This document shows positions 1 through 12,400 of a stretch of 64,000 nucleotides of DNA, in pieces. The position numbers and the translations under genes are program-made. Source of the stretch: Motacilla alba alba (Eukaryota > Chordata > Aves > Passeriformes > Motacillidae). The stretch lies in the NCBI RefSeq assembly GCF_015832195.1, contig NC_052016.1:83055047-83119046 (forward strand), written 5' to 3'. Positions within the stretch are counted from its first letter, which is position 1, and every line of letters begins with the position of its first letter. The notes under the pieces were generated by a model. That model was not told the DNA's origin, searched no databases, and saw nothing but the letters and a program-made list of their open reading frames with translations.

Positions 1-3000
1 GCAGATGACGCCATCATTCCAATAGCACATTTTTTGTACTGAGTAATGTTTTCTGCACCTCTTTCAGTACTGTGTGTTCTGAATACAAGTAAGCTCTAAC
101 ATTAAGTGCTTCAGTGAAGTGCTTTTCACCTTATTTGTAAATAACTTCAGAACAATAGGGACAGATGGGGATGAGTAAGGGAAGGAGCTTCTGTTTCCAG
201 TAAATAACATATGAAAAATGCAGTCATCTTCTGGCTTTCTGCAGACAAACAAATTTCCATTCATGTTCTCTGAATACCAGCTTTGAGCAATACTGGTACT
301 GGGACAGGCAAGGTACACCAGAAGATCCCAAATAGTAGATAGGAGGGGACAGCCCCTCAAAAGTCCATGAAAAGTGTTTTTCCATATGAAGGAGGAATAG
401 ATGCATGTTGGACATCATAGAAGTGCTATGTGTTCATTCCTTTAACTGATTCTCAAGTTTTCAGTCAGTTGAAATATGGCCTTAAGACAGCTCAACATTC
501 ATGTGAATGGAACATCATTAAAGCACATTTTGTAGTATGTTGCAGATATCTTTGGTTTTGGGGGGGTAATATTGATCAAATTAGGAACCAACTTTTAGAA
601 ATACAAGGAGAGTTGTATTAACATATCTAGTTTTGTAATGAGCTTTTCCAACATCCCTTTCAAAGGGTGTCATAAATCCGAGTTACCTCTGTTAAAGTGT
701 TAAGATGAAATTATTTAGCCTCACAACTGACCCACAAGATGTGTCTTTCCATTTTATCATGTTTCCATTTTATCAGGTTTCCAGCCATTTACCCTTCCAC
801 CTTGCTGTGAGGCATTTGTGGGACATGGGCACATCTTCTTTTCTTACTTTAAGAAGAGTAAAATTCAAAATTGTTTGAGGTCATCGAAGTAAATCAACAA
901 ATTATTCTTTCAGCTGTGGGAGTGTTTTCATGCAAGACAGCAGTAAAGTATGTAGTCTTCTGAAGTTTACAAAACTGCTTCCTGTAATTGAATCTATTCA
1001 GATTATCCTCAGGAAAATTGTTCTCCTATATTCTAATATCAGAAAAAATGAGGAACTGTGGTTGCCAGGACCATACACACATATATATACATTCTAGTGT
1101 TATTTAGTTGTTTTAATAATTAGAACATCCAAATGGTTAGGTATTTCATATGACCCCAGCGGCAGCCATCTAAAAATCTTTTCATTCCTTCAAAAAGTTA
1201 TGGTAGGTTTTGAAACAAGTCTGCATAAAACTTTGCACATGTAAGTAGAAATTAAAATCAAAGTGCTTACAGTAAAGTACACTGTGCAGAGCTGAAAAAC
1301 AAAAGGTTAATCTTGTTTGTGTAATAGAGCTTTAAGAAACCTGCTATTCAGTTGACCAAAAATGTTCCAGTTTTGTTAACCAGTATATTTAAAAAAAAAA
1401 AAAAACTCCTCTAAGGAATGCACTTTTGTAAATTGTAAATAAAATTATTCATAATGGGAATTAATGTAGTATATGTTACTGTGGAGACCATTTGATAATA
1501 GAGGCATTAAATTGTAGTTTGCTTTCTTCCAGGAATTGAAACAAATGCTTATGAAAACCTTTAAAGGAATTAGTTCATCTGTAGTACTTGAAAGAATTAT
1601 GTAATAGAAAACATATATCTACTTATTCACAGAATTCACAAAATGAGAAGGTCTATGTTTTTCGTGGTGGGAAAAGTAGGCATCTTTTATTTGTCTAGCT
1701 AAAACTGATGGAAGACATTGTTAGTCTACAGAAGGGAAACAATTCATAGGAAGGGGTTTGACAATCCAAATAATGCTTATAGGAAATTGTATCTGGGACT
1801 ATTTTCAAAGCTCATTTACTTCCTGGGTATGTATGACTGCTATATGTACTCTGAGAAATTTCTCTAAATGGATAAAACCCAACAGTTGGAAGAAAAAAGT
1901 AGATATGCATTTTTTAAAGGCCCTCTAAAAAAATAATTTGTATGCTTAGCCTGTCCTTATTCAGTGGCATAAGAGGTCACAAGTAGCATAATATGTCATT
2001 TTACATTTTTGTTTTCTCATTAGGCTTGATAGAGAAACATCCCACTGTTCACTGGGAACACAGTGTGGGAACCAGTAAGTAGTGTAGGGAAGGAATACGT
2101 ATTGGAAACTAGCAGATGCTGTTATGAAATGCAATGCTGTGAGAAGGGAATTTGGAGAAAAAAATATAAGTAAAAAAAAAAAGAAAGTTATAAAAAATGC
2201 AAGAGCGAAAGTAAAAGACAGCAAGGGAAAAGGAAGATAAAAGATGAAGTTATATTGAAAGCTATTTCAAATCTTCACTTCTGCAATGGTAATTTCTAGT
2301 CTTCATTTGATTTTGATTCTTTTTTCAATGGACTTTCTCTGTGCCATTTCTCTTTCCTGGCTGTTCAAATAGCTCAGAGATGCTTCTCTCCATTTTTCTT
2401 ATTATGTTTTCTTTACATTTGTCATCTCTTCTCTGAAGAAAGATGTGGCTCCTGAGGGTATATCTTCACTTGTTTTTCAGGATTCTGCTAATGAAAGGGT
2501 GATTTCTTAGGAGCTCTGATAACCAAACCCAATTGTTCCTCTGCCCAATTTTCTACCCGATTTTCAACATACTTTGACTCTGGAAGTTTTTCAGGATCTG
2601 TGTTTCTGTTATTGAGTGTATGGGACTGCATTTTCTGCTCAGGCTAGTTTAGCATCTTTCCAGTCCTACAGTCTTAGTAATTTTGAAGAGAACCTGGGTA
2701 AGAATGCCAACCTTCCTTATTTGAAGGCCACATACTGAAAATTTTAAGCCTGTCTTCTGGTTCAGATGTAAGGTCATGGGCACAGCCCACATGGGGCAGG
2801 GAAAATTAAATCTCCACAGGGATTTCCTAACTAGAGAGAACAGTGATTCTCATGTTGTCATACCAGAACACTGCATCAGGGGCTGAAGATTAGGCAGGGT
2901 TATTTGGGTCCCAGGATGGCTGACCTGAAACACCATTCCCACCTTCTACAGGTGGACATAACTTTATGCAGAAGCACATTGCATTAAAAAAACATGGGAA

Positions 3001-3847
3001 AGCATCTTTGTGAGAAGTGGAGAAGACCACATACAAAGGCTTTATATTTTGGCAGAAGGTTCACCAGTTAAGATACTTTTTGCCCACTTGGTAGATCAGC
3101 TGAGATGAATTGACCTTTAGTCAAACTAAGTCTTATATAGTTTTGTATATGCTAGAGATCAAGAGTGTGTACTTGTTCACATGGAATGAAAATGACAGCT
3201 GAAACCACAATATAGTTTTTCTTAGGTTAAATGTAATTTATTTTGCATTAACTTTAACATTTCCCATGTCATAAATGGAAACAAATTCATTTTAAGCTGA
3301 AAGATACCACTTTTGTAACTTGAGTCACTAAATTTAGTTCTGCAGGTTCTTTATTTTTAATCTTAAACTGGGTGGCTCAGCATTTTTTTGAGAACAAAAT
3401 GGTAGTCAAGAAGAGAATGAATTGTGAGGTACTTGAGAGGGAAATAACTGAAACTATCTACTGAAAGCATAGAAAAGGGAATGCAGCACAGTTGACTGCG
3501 AGGTACTTTACATTCAAAGCAGAGATGAAAGCATTGTGAATTTAAATTAGTGTAATGACCTACAGAAACTACGTCAAGGTCTCTGGAATTATTCAGCCCT
3601 GGCAACCAGAAGGTGAACACTAGATTTTATTTTATCTGGAGTTCAAATAAAGCCCAAGCACTGGTAGCAGTTATTTCACACTTTGCATGGAGGGAGCATT
3701 GTGGAGAACTTGATATATCTGAGTACAGCTTGTTGCAGTACTCCACTTTGTGCTATGGGAAAAATGTGTTGCTCTTCCTCCCCCCCCCTTTTTTTTTTTT
3801 TCTTCTTTCCTCTGTATTTTTTTCTCTCTTTTGCATTACTCTTTCCT
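1..3847. other. Unannotated AT-rich non-coding DNA
   Basis: I see no supported gene. Open frames are all under 100 codons, have no recognisable domain and lie in AT-rich sequence. A 15-nt A run occurs at 1391-1405 and a C8/T-rich stretch at about 3779-3802, just before the CR1 element. The segment from about 1230 to 1460 ends with an AATAAA hexamer at 1438-1443 in a context that resembles the end of a vertebrate 3'UTR. This is noted as a finding only, because AATAAA is common by chance in such DNA. Confidence 0.6.
1438..1443 (+). promoter_or_regulatory. Candidate poly(A) signal AATAAA
   Basis: A canonical AATAAA hexamer lies in an AT-rich segment that reads like the end of a 3'UTR: no long open frame, a long A run about 35 nt upstream, and T/G-rich sequence downstream. 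No coding exon is visible upstream in the window, so an associated gene would have to begin outside it. Chance occurrence is quite possible. Confidence 0.15.
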
Positions 3848-4345
3848 AGAATCATTGAATCAATCACAGAAAAGCCCACTTTGAAACAACCTCCAGTAGG
3901 TCATTTTGTCCAGAGAACTGTGGGAAACGGAGCCTAGATGGGATTAATTAGCACCTGGTGCAATCAGATTTTGATTCAGCAATGGGGCCTCCAGCACATC
4001 CCTGGTGAGATTGTTCCATTGACTGACTCTTCTCCCTGTGAAAATTTCTTTCTTATGTCAGTGTGAAACCTCCTGATACAACCTCATGCCTGTTGTCCCA
4101 TGTGTTCTCCAGGTGGCTCCTTGTGGAGAGAGAACTTCTGCCTTCTTTGCCCTTTAATGCCAGAAGACTGTGATGAGGTCCTAACTTATATTTCTGTTCT
4201 CCATGGAGGAAAGGGCAAACTCGATCAGTCTTTCTTCACAGGGAAGGTTCTGCAGCACTTTGATGATCTTCATGGCCCTTCTTTCGACCCCCTCCAGTCT
4301 GTACACATCTTGAATTGTGGGGATCAGTGTTCCAGGGGTACTCCT
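3848..4345 (-). mobile_element. CR1 LINE fragment (3' part, minus strand)
   Basis: The plus strand begins with an AGAATCATTGAAT-type block, which is the reverse complement of the ATTCTATG-like 3' terminal repeat of CR1 non-LTR retrotransposons. It then follows the familiar antisense order of CR1 3' sequence. About 130 nt in there is a 'catccctgg' block, then 'ttgttccattgactga', 'gtgaaaatttctttcttatgtc', a 'cttgtcccatgt'-like block, and at the far end a 'gaccccctccag' block and a 'tactcc' motif. The copy is 5'-truncated, as most CR1 copies are, and diverged, so it carries only the last ~500 nt (3'UTR plus the end of the reverse-transcriptase ORF). No intact protein can be read. The open frame over 4100-4408 on the plus strand is an antisense shadow. 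Family assignment is from memory of CR1 consensus sequences; subfamily is not resolved. Confidence 0.88.
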
Positions 4346-6610
4346 ATTTCTTCTTTCCCTTCATTTTTTTTCAAAAAAAAAGAGCCATACTTGACTATTT
4401 TTCTTTAGTTTTATCTTTTCAGAGGGATAACTCAGACTCTTAAATATCTGAAGGTGGATAAATTAGCCATCCCCTCATTATTTCAGCAGTCCATTGAACA
4501 CTTGTTAAAAGTCTTGGGGTTTTTTTCATGTGGGTTGCTAGTCTCTGGAGCCTAGTTCAAAAAGTTTAAATAGATAAGGTTGGCAATACTGGGAATCAAG
4601 CTCTTGAAATGTTTTAAAGAGGATGATTTGTCATTTCATATGGTTTATCATTGAAGAAATATGAGAGATGTTCTTCTTTAAAACAAAGCAATATATATCA
4701 GGCTATTATGATAAAATCATTATAATATCTTGTAAAACTAGAAAGTCCAAGTTTTGCGTTGAAATCAAAAAAGTGTCTTGGTTGGGAAAAAGTTTAGGGC
4801 TTAAATTTTCTTCTTTCACGAGAAGATGTATGCCTGCAAAGCCAACTTGTTATTAGCAGGCTTAAGGGGCACAGTACCCAGACCAGTACATTTGAGCTGT
4901 TTGGGAATGACATCTACACTATTTGTACATGTGATTAAGTTCTGAAATAGCTGCAATCGCTCAGGGAAAAAAAATAAAATGTCACCATGGACAGTTCAAT
5001 GAAGACATCTGTTCAATGCACACCTGCAGCCAAAGGAGAAATGTTCTGTGCCTTTTATTTCAGTGGAAGCCTTGCAGATGAGATAATGACAGGAGCAGGC
5101 TCGGGGTGCTCAACACCTGCTTGAGAGGTCTTGTCTTTGCTCTGGTAAGAGAGAGGATATGAGGCTATGTGACCCATTGTTTTGTCCCAGGATGGCAATT
5201 TCTATGTTCCCATAATGAAAGGAACAAAACCTTCTGTGAAAGAAAAAGCAAAGAGATCTGCAGATAATAGCCAATTAGTGGTTCAAAGGCTAATTAGGTA
5301 AGTTCTCAAATAAAGTTTTGAAGGTGATACAGTCAGCTAAGCTGGGAATTATAATCAGAGAGGATAATGATGCTCTCTGAACAGCTCAGGAAAGGACAAT
5401 CAAATACCCTCAGTGATGCTTGAAATGGTAAGATAAAGAAATATGCTCAAATAAAGATACAAAAAAAAATTCCTTAAATCAGTGGTTCTAACAGTCACTG
5501 GTGGAATTTGGACCAAATGAAGGATGACTTATTTATCTGACTTAAAAATAACTCCCATTCTGTTTCTTATTTCTTAATTGATTTGAGATTAATCAACAAA
5601 CAGTGGAACATGAGCTATTTTTTTAATGTAAATATACACAGAGACAGTCATGCATGCACACACACTCACATACAGACCTTGCCTGTAGTTATTCTGGGAT
5701 TTAGTATTTGAGACTGAAGTCCTAAGGCTCAGTTCATTAATAGCAAGATGATTGGGTAACGTTTAGAGAAATGCTCCACTCAGACAGGAAGGTAACTTGC
5801 AGATTGATTTATTCAACTTTTACAGAACCTTACTACTTTAATGACAATGTATCTTCTGGAAGGTGTGAAATTTGAGTTGACATAGGGTTATTCTGTTTGC
5901 AACTGCAAGCATTAAACATCCAGACAGTTGTTGGAGAAAAGTAGTGCCTAAATCAATAACTTTGTGTTCTTCCTTCTTTTGCCTCCCAAATTTACAAACT
6001 TTTGTGTTTTGCATACTCTAATTCCTTTCTCCTACATGCAGCCAATATTTGGGTTTTCATATGGTAATCCCCTTTATAAGAAACAAATACTGGAATATAT
6101 AATATTTATGATGTTTTATAGTCTGGCTCCAAAAGTCACCATGTGAATTAATTTCCTCTGTGGTTCAGTGCTACAGCATGAACTACCAAATTGTTAAGAT
6201 GCTAACATACATCAGCTTCCAACAAAATAATAACCAGAGATAACAAGATAACAAGAGAGCTAAATTACACTCAAACATGCTGAATGTTTCACCGACTGGG
6301 ATTTTTAAAAACTAAGTAATTTCAGAACTTTAGCTGCTCTAAAACTTTGCAAAGTTGGATTTGTGAATTTTGTCTTTGTTGCTGTGTTTTGTTATTCACA
6401 TCATTACTAAGTTCATTCCTTATTAAAGAGTGTGTTATACTGCAGAGTGTGCAGAGTGTGTGTAATCACTATTCCTTCTAACCAAGAGAAAGACTTAGTA
6501 TCACTGTCCTGGGTTCACCAAGGACAGAAAATGCTTTTAAGATGTCCTGCATCTTGCCTATAGGTCCTTGTGACTGTCAAGGATAACTGCTAGACTGTTT
6601 TCTTCATGAG

Positions 6611-6710
6611 TTTTTTGTTTGCTTTTTTTTGTTTGTTTTTTGTTTTTTGTTTTTTGTTTTTTGTTTTTTGTTTGGGGGTTTTTGCTTTGTTTTGTTTTTG
6701 TTGTTTTTTG
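6611..6710. repeat. T/G-rich low-complexity tract (TTTTTTG-like)
   Basis: About 100 nt consisting almost entirely of T runs of 3-8 separated by single G residues, with several consecutive T6G units and one G5 interruption. This is simple-sequence DNA formed by replication slippage. It produces spurious open frames rich in Phe/Leu on one strand and Lys/Gln/Asn on the other. Confidence 0.9.
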
Positions 6711-8390
6711 TCACATTCATTCAAAGATAAGAAAGTATTTGGCATTAGAGAAAACTTACTGCCTGAGTTCTGTGCTTGCAAGCTTGACATGCTCAGAAAT
6801 ATCTCTATCACCCACAATATGTTCCCTTTTTATTTAAAATACATAGTGTGTCTGTTTTGGATTACTTTCATGAAATCTGGGTCCCCAAATGTGGTGTTTA
6901 GGAAAAATTTAGGGGCTGAATGTGTTATCAATGCAGAAATTCTTCTGTAAAATTTTATCTTGGAAATTGCTCGTGAACATAGTAAGTACATATTTAGAAG
7001 ACATATTCCAATGAGTATGAGCACAGTTATTCGTGTAAGAGAAAGCCTAAAAGTGTGTAATGCTTTGCATTGTTTGTATGCTGAGAAACCCCCTAACATC
7101 TGTTTTGAGCTTTTTAATGCAAATTATAACACCTGCGTAAGTTTAGATGGTTCTAGCCTCATCCAGTAATACTGCAAATTATTTGTTCACTCCTCGTAGA
7201 ATTACAACAGGTTCACTGAATGTGTAATCTGTTTTTCAAGACCCTGCACAAACTTTTAAAAGTGAATTTGCGCACTCTTGAAGGTGATGCAACTGTGTGC
7301 ACAAAGGATGTGCCATAAAAGATACCATTATCCTTCAAAGTTAGATGTATTTTCTTGTCATGAGAAAAGGAGATACGTGGCATTTTTAATATGTTGCTCA
7401 ATTCCAGCGATTTTATGGAGCATTGCAACTGTTGCACTGTAGTACTATTTCATTCTGAAATACTGTTTTCTTCCTTCTAAATGCCCCATTAATGGCCTTT
7501 CCACTGCCACCGTCTTTTCTGGACCAGTCATAATTACACCTCTCCTATATGGAAGGATTGCAACTATTATTGAGATATTTAAAAGCTGTTTCTTTTTTCT
7601 TAACCAAACATTTAAACTTCCTACTTTTACATGCAGTATTTGAGCAAAAATAGGGGAGTAACAGATTTATTTTAAAAGTTTTCTTTAAAAAATGTTCTTT
7701 TCCTGAGTTTGAACTTAAGCAACTTCACCTGAAAAGCAGATCAGAAACATAAACCCTGAAATGAAAGTCATTATTTTAGCAGCTCAGGGTATAAGGCAAA
7801 ACTGAAGAATAAAAGACATTGTTTCTGTTTGATAACTGGACACTATCTGAAATTTTAGAGACATAGTGTAATACTATGCTAAGTTCATGAAGCAAAAAAT
7901 TGCTTTTAATTTGGTTGATGGGATCATGTGTTTTTCAGTTTCTATTTAAAAGAAAAAATAAAGGTAAGATCAAAAATACAACTGCTTTTGATTTTTATTT
8001 CAAATAAAAGAATAAAGCCTGTTTTAAAGCACTGTTGGTATAAAGGAAAATTTAAAAATAAATATAATAAGCTGTTTCTTAAGACAGAAGAATATTTAAG
8101 TGAAAGGAAGGAGAACAAAGCAATGTTTGAATCTTGGTTTTGGAGAAAAATCAGTGAGTGGGCTTAGGTCAGGGCCACATTACATGTAGGCCAATGATCT
8201 GGATGAGAGAGTTTGCAATGAGTTGGATATTTCCTAATAACAGTCTTTAAGGTTTTTTTCTTAATTAGCATGATTTGGCAATTAAAATCCAGAGCTATGC
8301 AGATGCAGACACCCTGCCCCTGAGCAGCATGATGCCTATGAAATTCAACCATGTTCATGGGTGAAAATAGCTGAAAATAACTGATCTTTT

Positions 8391-8459
8391 GTGGGGTTTT
8401 TATGTAGGGTTTTTGTAGGTTTGTGGGGTTTTTTTTTGTTTTTTGTTTTTTTTTTTTTT
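8391..8459. repeat. T/G-rich low-complexity tract
   Basis: A run of T-rich sequence interrupted by GGG or GGGG groups grades into nearly pure T at its 3' end. It contains four G-runs of at least three, but they are spaced too widely by T to make a convincing tight quadruplex motif. Confidence 0.85.
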
Positions 8460-8835
8460 AATCTGAAAGAAGAGAAACCATGAAAGGACAGAGAGAATGG
8501 CTTTTCTAGGGAAAAAGCTTTCTTGTGTGAGTTTTCTGCTTGATGTTACTTGTGCTGTTTGTGGCAGTTTAGCTAAAAAAAAAAAAAAACCCACAGAGGA
8601 TTTTCTCAAACAAGAGAATAATTTTTTTAAAAAGACAAAAAGTGATAAAATCATAATAATGACATTTTGATTGAAATAATATTACTGTCTTCCTTCATTA
8701 TGTCTTATAACTTTGATCCTGTAATTTTAAGGCAAATGGTGCTGTGACTGAAACAATTGTCTTGCAAAGACATATATAAAATAAATAATATCACCCAGGA
8801 ATGCCTTAGTCTAAGGAGGCGTTATTATATACCTA

Positions 8836-8875
8836 AACAAAAAAAAAAAAAAAAACCAAAAAAAAAAAAAAAAAA
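8836..8875. repeat. A-rich tract, two A17-18 runs split by CC
   Basis: Two A runs of 18 and 17 nt separated by CC. I looked upstream for a SINE or processed pseudogene that this could be the tail of and did not recognise one. No flanking target duplication is obvious. Confidence 0.85.
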
Positions 8876-9243
8876 GGATGGAAAACCAAATCAAGACTCC
8901 CTTCACATTAGTCAAGAAGTCATAGCTATGGAAAATGACAGAGAGAAAAATGAATAATTTATATTCTTGAGTGGGAAGTGGAGCTGTTACCCTACCAAAA
9001 GAACAAGAAACCCTTTGGTAAACTTGATGAGGACATAGTTAAGTGTACGGAAGAAGGCACGGATGACAGCTTGGCACAGACTGTCCTCAGATCCTGCACT
9101 CACTGATATGAATGGTTTTGATTTCTGTGAGTTTATGCATGACCCACTTCACAACACTTGTTTCCACATCGGGAAAGAAGAATCAGGTTGAATAAAGAGC
9201 ATGTGTCCGGTTTTACATATAAGAATTTCTGACTTGATATCTA

Positions 9244-9267
9244 TTACTTCTTTAGTTAAAGAAGTAA
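9244..9267. repeat. Inverted repeat, perfect 11-bp arms, 2-nt spacer
   Basis: The left arm (9244-9254) is the exact reverse complement of the right arm (9257-9267), with GT between them. The arms are AT-rich apart from two G/C pairs. With so short a spacer it would act as a near-palindrome (cruciform) rather than an RNA hairpin. No function is implied. Confidence 0.8.
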
Positions 9268-9320
9268 AAGCAAAGTCGTAATAAAATTCTAAGCTTCAGG
9301 GAAATAATCCATCACCTACA

Positions 9321-9484
9321 GAGCCAGGAAGGAATTTTCCCTTTGCTATGAAGAATATTGCCTTGGGTACACCAGGCATACTTCGTCTTGCTCAAGAGCA
9401 AGAAGCATTTGATCATTGCCAGTGGCAGGGAGGGCACTGTGATAGACCAGTTGTCTCATCCAGTCTGACAAATGCTGTGTTCTA
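9321..9484 (+). mobile_element. Old L3/CR1-like LINE 3' end
   Basis: The segment opens with a 'gccaggaaggaattttccc' block and ends with an 'agaccagttgtctcatccag' block followed by 'tctgacaaatgctgtgttct'. That order, a 'caggaaggaattttcc' motif followed about 120 nt later by a 'gatggaccattggtctgacccag' type motif, is what I recall for the 3' end of old amniote CR1/L3-type LINEs. The copy is heavily diverged and carries no coding capacity. The terminal repeat at the expected 3' end is not recognisable. The call rests on the two conserved blocks and their spacing. Confidence 0.5.
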
Positions 9485-12400
9485 GGTTTAATTTATTCAA
9501 GTTTAAAGTTTGCTTATGAAGTTGATAGGCTCATAGTAACTAGAGAGACAACATTGTTCAACTTGTCCTGGAGAAACAGTTACAGTTTCAGAACACACAG
9601 ACTCTAATTAGAATAAATTACTCTTGATGGAATCAGCAATCTGAGAAAAGGAGGAAGAAAAAGTGAGTGTAATTTCTAATGCCACAGGGAGGTCTTGACT
9701 GTACAAAAGCTGTCTTTAAATCTTAAGAGCTTTGCTTTGAAGCAATAGCTAATGGTGCAGGGCAAGAAATAAGCCTGATCAACATTTTATTAGGAACTTT
9801 AACCACAAAAAATGGACTTTCAACAATAGCCAAGACTTATCATCTTCAGCTGAACTTGGCATTTATTCAAGAAAAAGAGTAAATTGAAGCCATTAAAGTG
9901 AAATTAAATAAATTAGGGTGATCATTCTGTACATTGCTTATCATTTTCTCATTTAAAATATTATGTTTGGAGATTGCCAGATCTAATTAAAGGGGAGGGG
10001 TATCCAGTGACTTAAGCAGATTGTGACACATTTATATCTGTTATTCACCAGTTAATATTAATTCATATCACAAAAATCTCTGCTGTACCTGAATACAACA
10101 AATCAATCAGCAATATCTACAATGAAAATTCTGGGAGAGATCTATTAGGTCTATTGTAAACAATTTACATCTGTAACCTTAAGGCCTTTTTCCACAGGAT
10201 TGATTTGAATGCATTGCACTGGATGAGGCAGTAGTTATGATTTTTTTTTTTTCTGCCCTACAGAATAATTCAATGTAAAGTTTGGATGGGCCACATCTTT
10301 TTCTGTTTGAATTCTCATGGTACCACTACAGCACATAATTGTAGATGGGTTTTTGAAGGGAACGAGGCTTTCTTGTTGTTGTTGATTTAGGTTTTGGTTT
10401 CCATATTTTTAATAAGCAATTGCTCTGCTGTCTGGATTTTTTGTTGTTGTTGTTCAATATCTTTTTAGCTTAATTTTGCGTGGAACACAGAAGACAATAA
10501 GGGAAGTGACACAACAGTGAAGAGAAACAATAACTGTAAGTGGAAGAGAATAATCCCCTCTAAACCTGTAATCAGTATATATCCAAAGGCATAAACTTCA
10601 TGAGAGCATTCTGCTTAGTTTTAGACATGGGTTTTCAGACATTTGAGAAAGAAGAGAAAGAATTAGAGAGGCAAACTTTCAGAATATATTTTGTAGACTT
10701 TTGTACACAACTCACTGTCTTGTACTGGAAATTTTAAAAAGCTAAAAAAGCCATAGGAGGTTGAAATAGGTGGAAAGAAATGGAAATAATACCTGTGGAG
10801 GTGGATGAACACTAAGGTATTCATCAGTGTGAGGTTTTCTTCCTTGGGGTTGTGTTTTTCCTTACTGTTTACAGTTTTCTGGTAGTTTTGCTGTCACATG
10901 GGGTTTGCTCTCTGTTTTTTTCAGTAGGCTGGACATGACTAGCTGATTCTTCTCAGTATTCTCAATTCCCCTGGCTGCCCATGGACCTCTCATTTCTGTC
11001 TGGAGGAGGTGTCTGAAGGCTGAGTGTCAGGAGCAAGAAATCTGTTTTTGCACTCAGTAACAAGCAGCTATGTACTGATAGTAATAGACATGCATTCCTC
11101 TTTAATGTAAATTTCAGGCTTTATGTTTTATTTTCAGCTTTGCATATGCATATTAGCATATGAACTTCTCCAATAACTTCTTTTCTAGGAGCCACTGTGT
11201 TTCAGGTGTGCAGTATGCTGACTCTGTTTAAGTCCTCAGAGACTGGTTTGTTTAACCTAATCCTCCCATGCTCAAATGTGAGCTCTTCTAGCCAGATGTT
11301 TAAATCTGTGGCTTGAAACATTTAATAGGACCTTAGAAACTTTTTTTTTACCCCAAGTATTAGCATTCCTTATATTTAGAATTGGTGCCAAGGGGTTCCT
11401 AAAAACTGACTACTTCTGTTTCAAGTCATTAATTATTCAAGTTTCCTCCATTTGCTTTATATTTCAGTCTGATGGAATTCTGACTTATCAGTGAATAAAG
11501 GGATCACAAAAAGCCCCCAGAACTCTTGGTATAAGCCCAGTACTTTTTAGTACTCAGAATTGCAATCCATTGAGAGAAGTGGATGCAACTGTACTACCTT
11601 CCTCCTCCTAAAAGAATTGACAAAGCATACAGCCAGTTAACTACTGAAATTTAACTTTTTGTTGATACAGTGTTTTTGAGCTCTGAATAAATGATGTTCA
11701 GAAAGTGCATATGGGAATATGATCATTAGCTTGCATGTGTACAGTATGTGTATGCTGCCCTAGGGCTGGTGAAACTTTGGTCTGAGTCCCACAAGGACAC
11801 TTTTAAACAGACTTTCCAACAGGTCTCTAGTCTCAATCAACATCCATTTTACTCTTATATTAAGAATTACCAGAATAAATAGGAGTTTGCTCTATTTTCA
11901 TATATCCTTATTTAAAGGATTAATGTGGAGCTGGAAAGCCAATAAAATTGAGTGGTTTTGACTTGGTCACGCACTAAAAGATTATACCTGCAGACACAGA
12001 CCAAAGCTGTTTTCTCTAGTTTTAGATTTAACCTGGCATATCACTGCCTTGTCAAAAATAGCATTCTAATTTGTCAATATGTGAAGTTTCATAGAGTGCT
12101 ATATGCAAGTGTCTGTATGCAGACTCTAAAGGTTGAAAGGTTATATTAATTTCTTAAGGGGAAACAAGTCATATTCTAATGGTTATCCTCAAGTAGTGTG
12201 TTTTGCATTGTGAAACAAGGCAGTAATTTTGTATTCTGTCCTTGTCTATCTCAGCTTGAAGGGAAAAAGATTTCTCCTTCTGACACTTCTCTCATCAGCA
12301 GATTTTGTAAAGTATTTTTTCCTCAGTATATTTTGCCTTTTGCTGCCAGCTCAGTTATAAAAAGAAAGTTAGACTATGACTGCAAACAGGCAAACCTGAC

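Larger units (their letters stand above)
4346..9320. other. Unannotated AT-rich non-coding DNA
   Basis: No supported gene. The stretch holds low-complexity T/G-rich tracts (6611-6710, 8391-8459), an A-rich tract (8836-8875) and a short CA-rich patch near 5636-5680. An 11-bp-arm inverted repeat lies at 9244-9267. Open frames here that encode F- or K-rich strings are translations of the homopolymer tracts and are not genes. Confidence 0.6.

Noticed and set aside
4100..4408. 102-codon plus-strand open frame
   Set aside because: It runs antisense to the CR1 3' region at 3848-4345.
5636..5680. CA/TG-rich patch considered as a Z-DNA microsatellite
   Set aside because: The longest pure CA run is only about four units.
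8160..8340. 'aatgatctggatga' phrase similar to the CR1 reverse-transcriptase sequence encoding an N-D-L-D motif
   Set aside because: Only about 16 nt agree. The flanking sequence does not continue in CR1 order, so chance is as likely.
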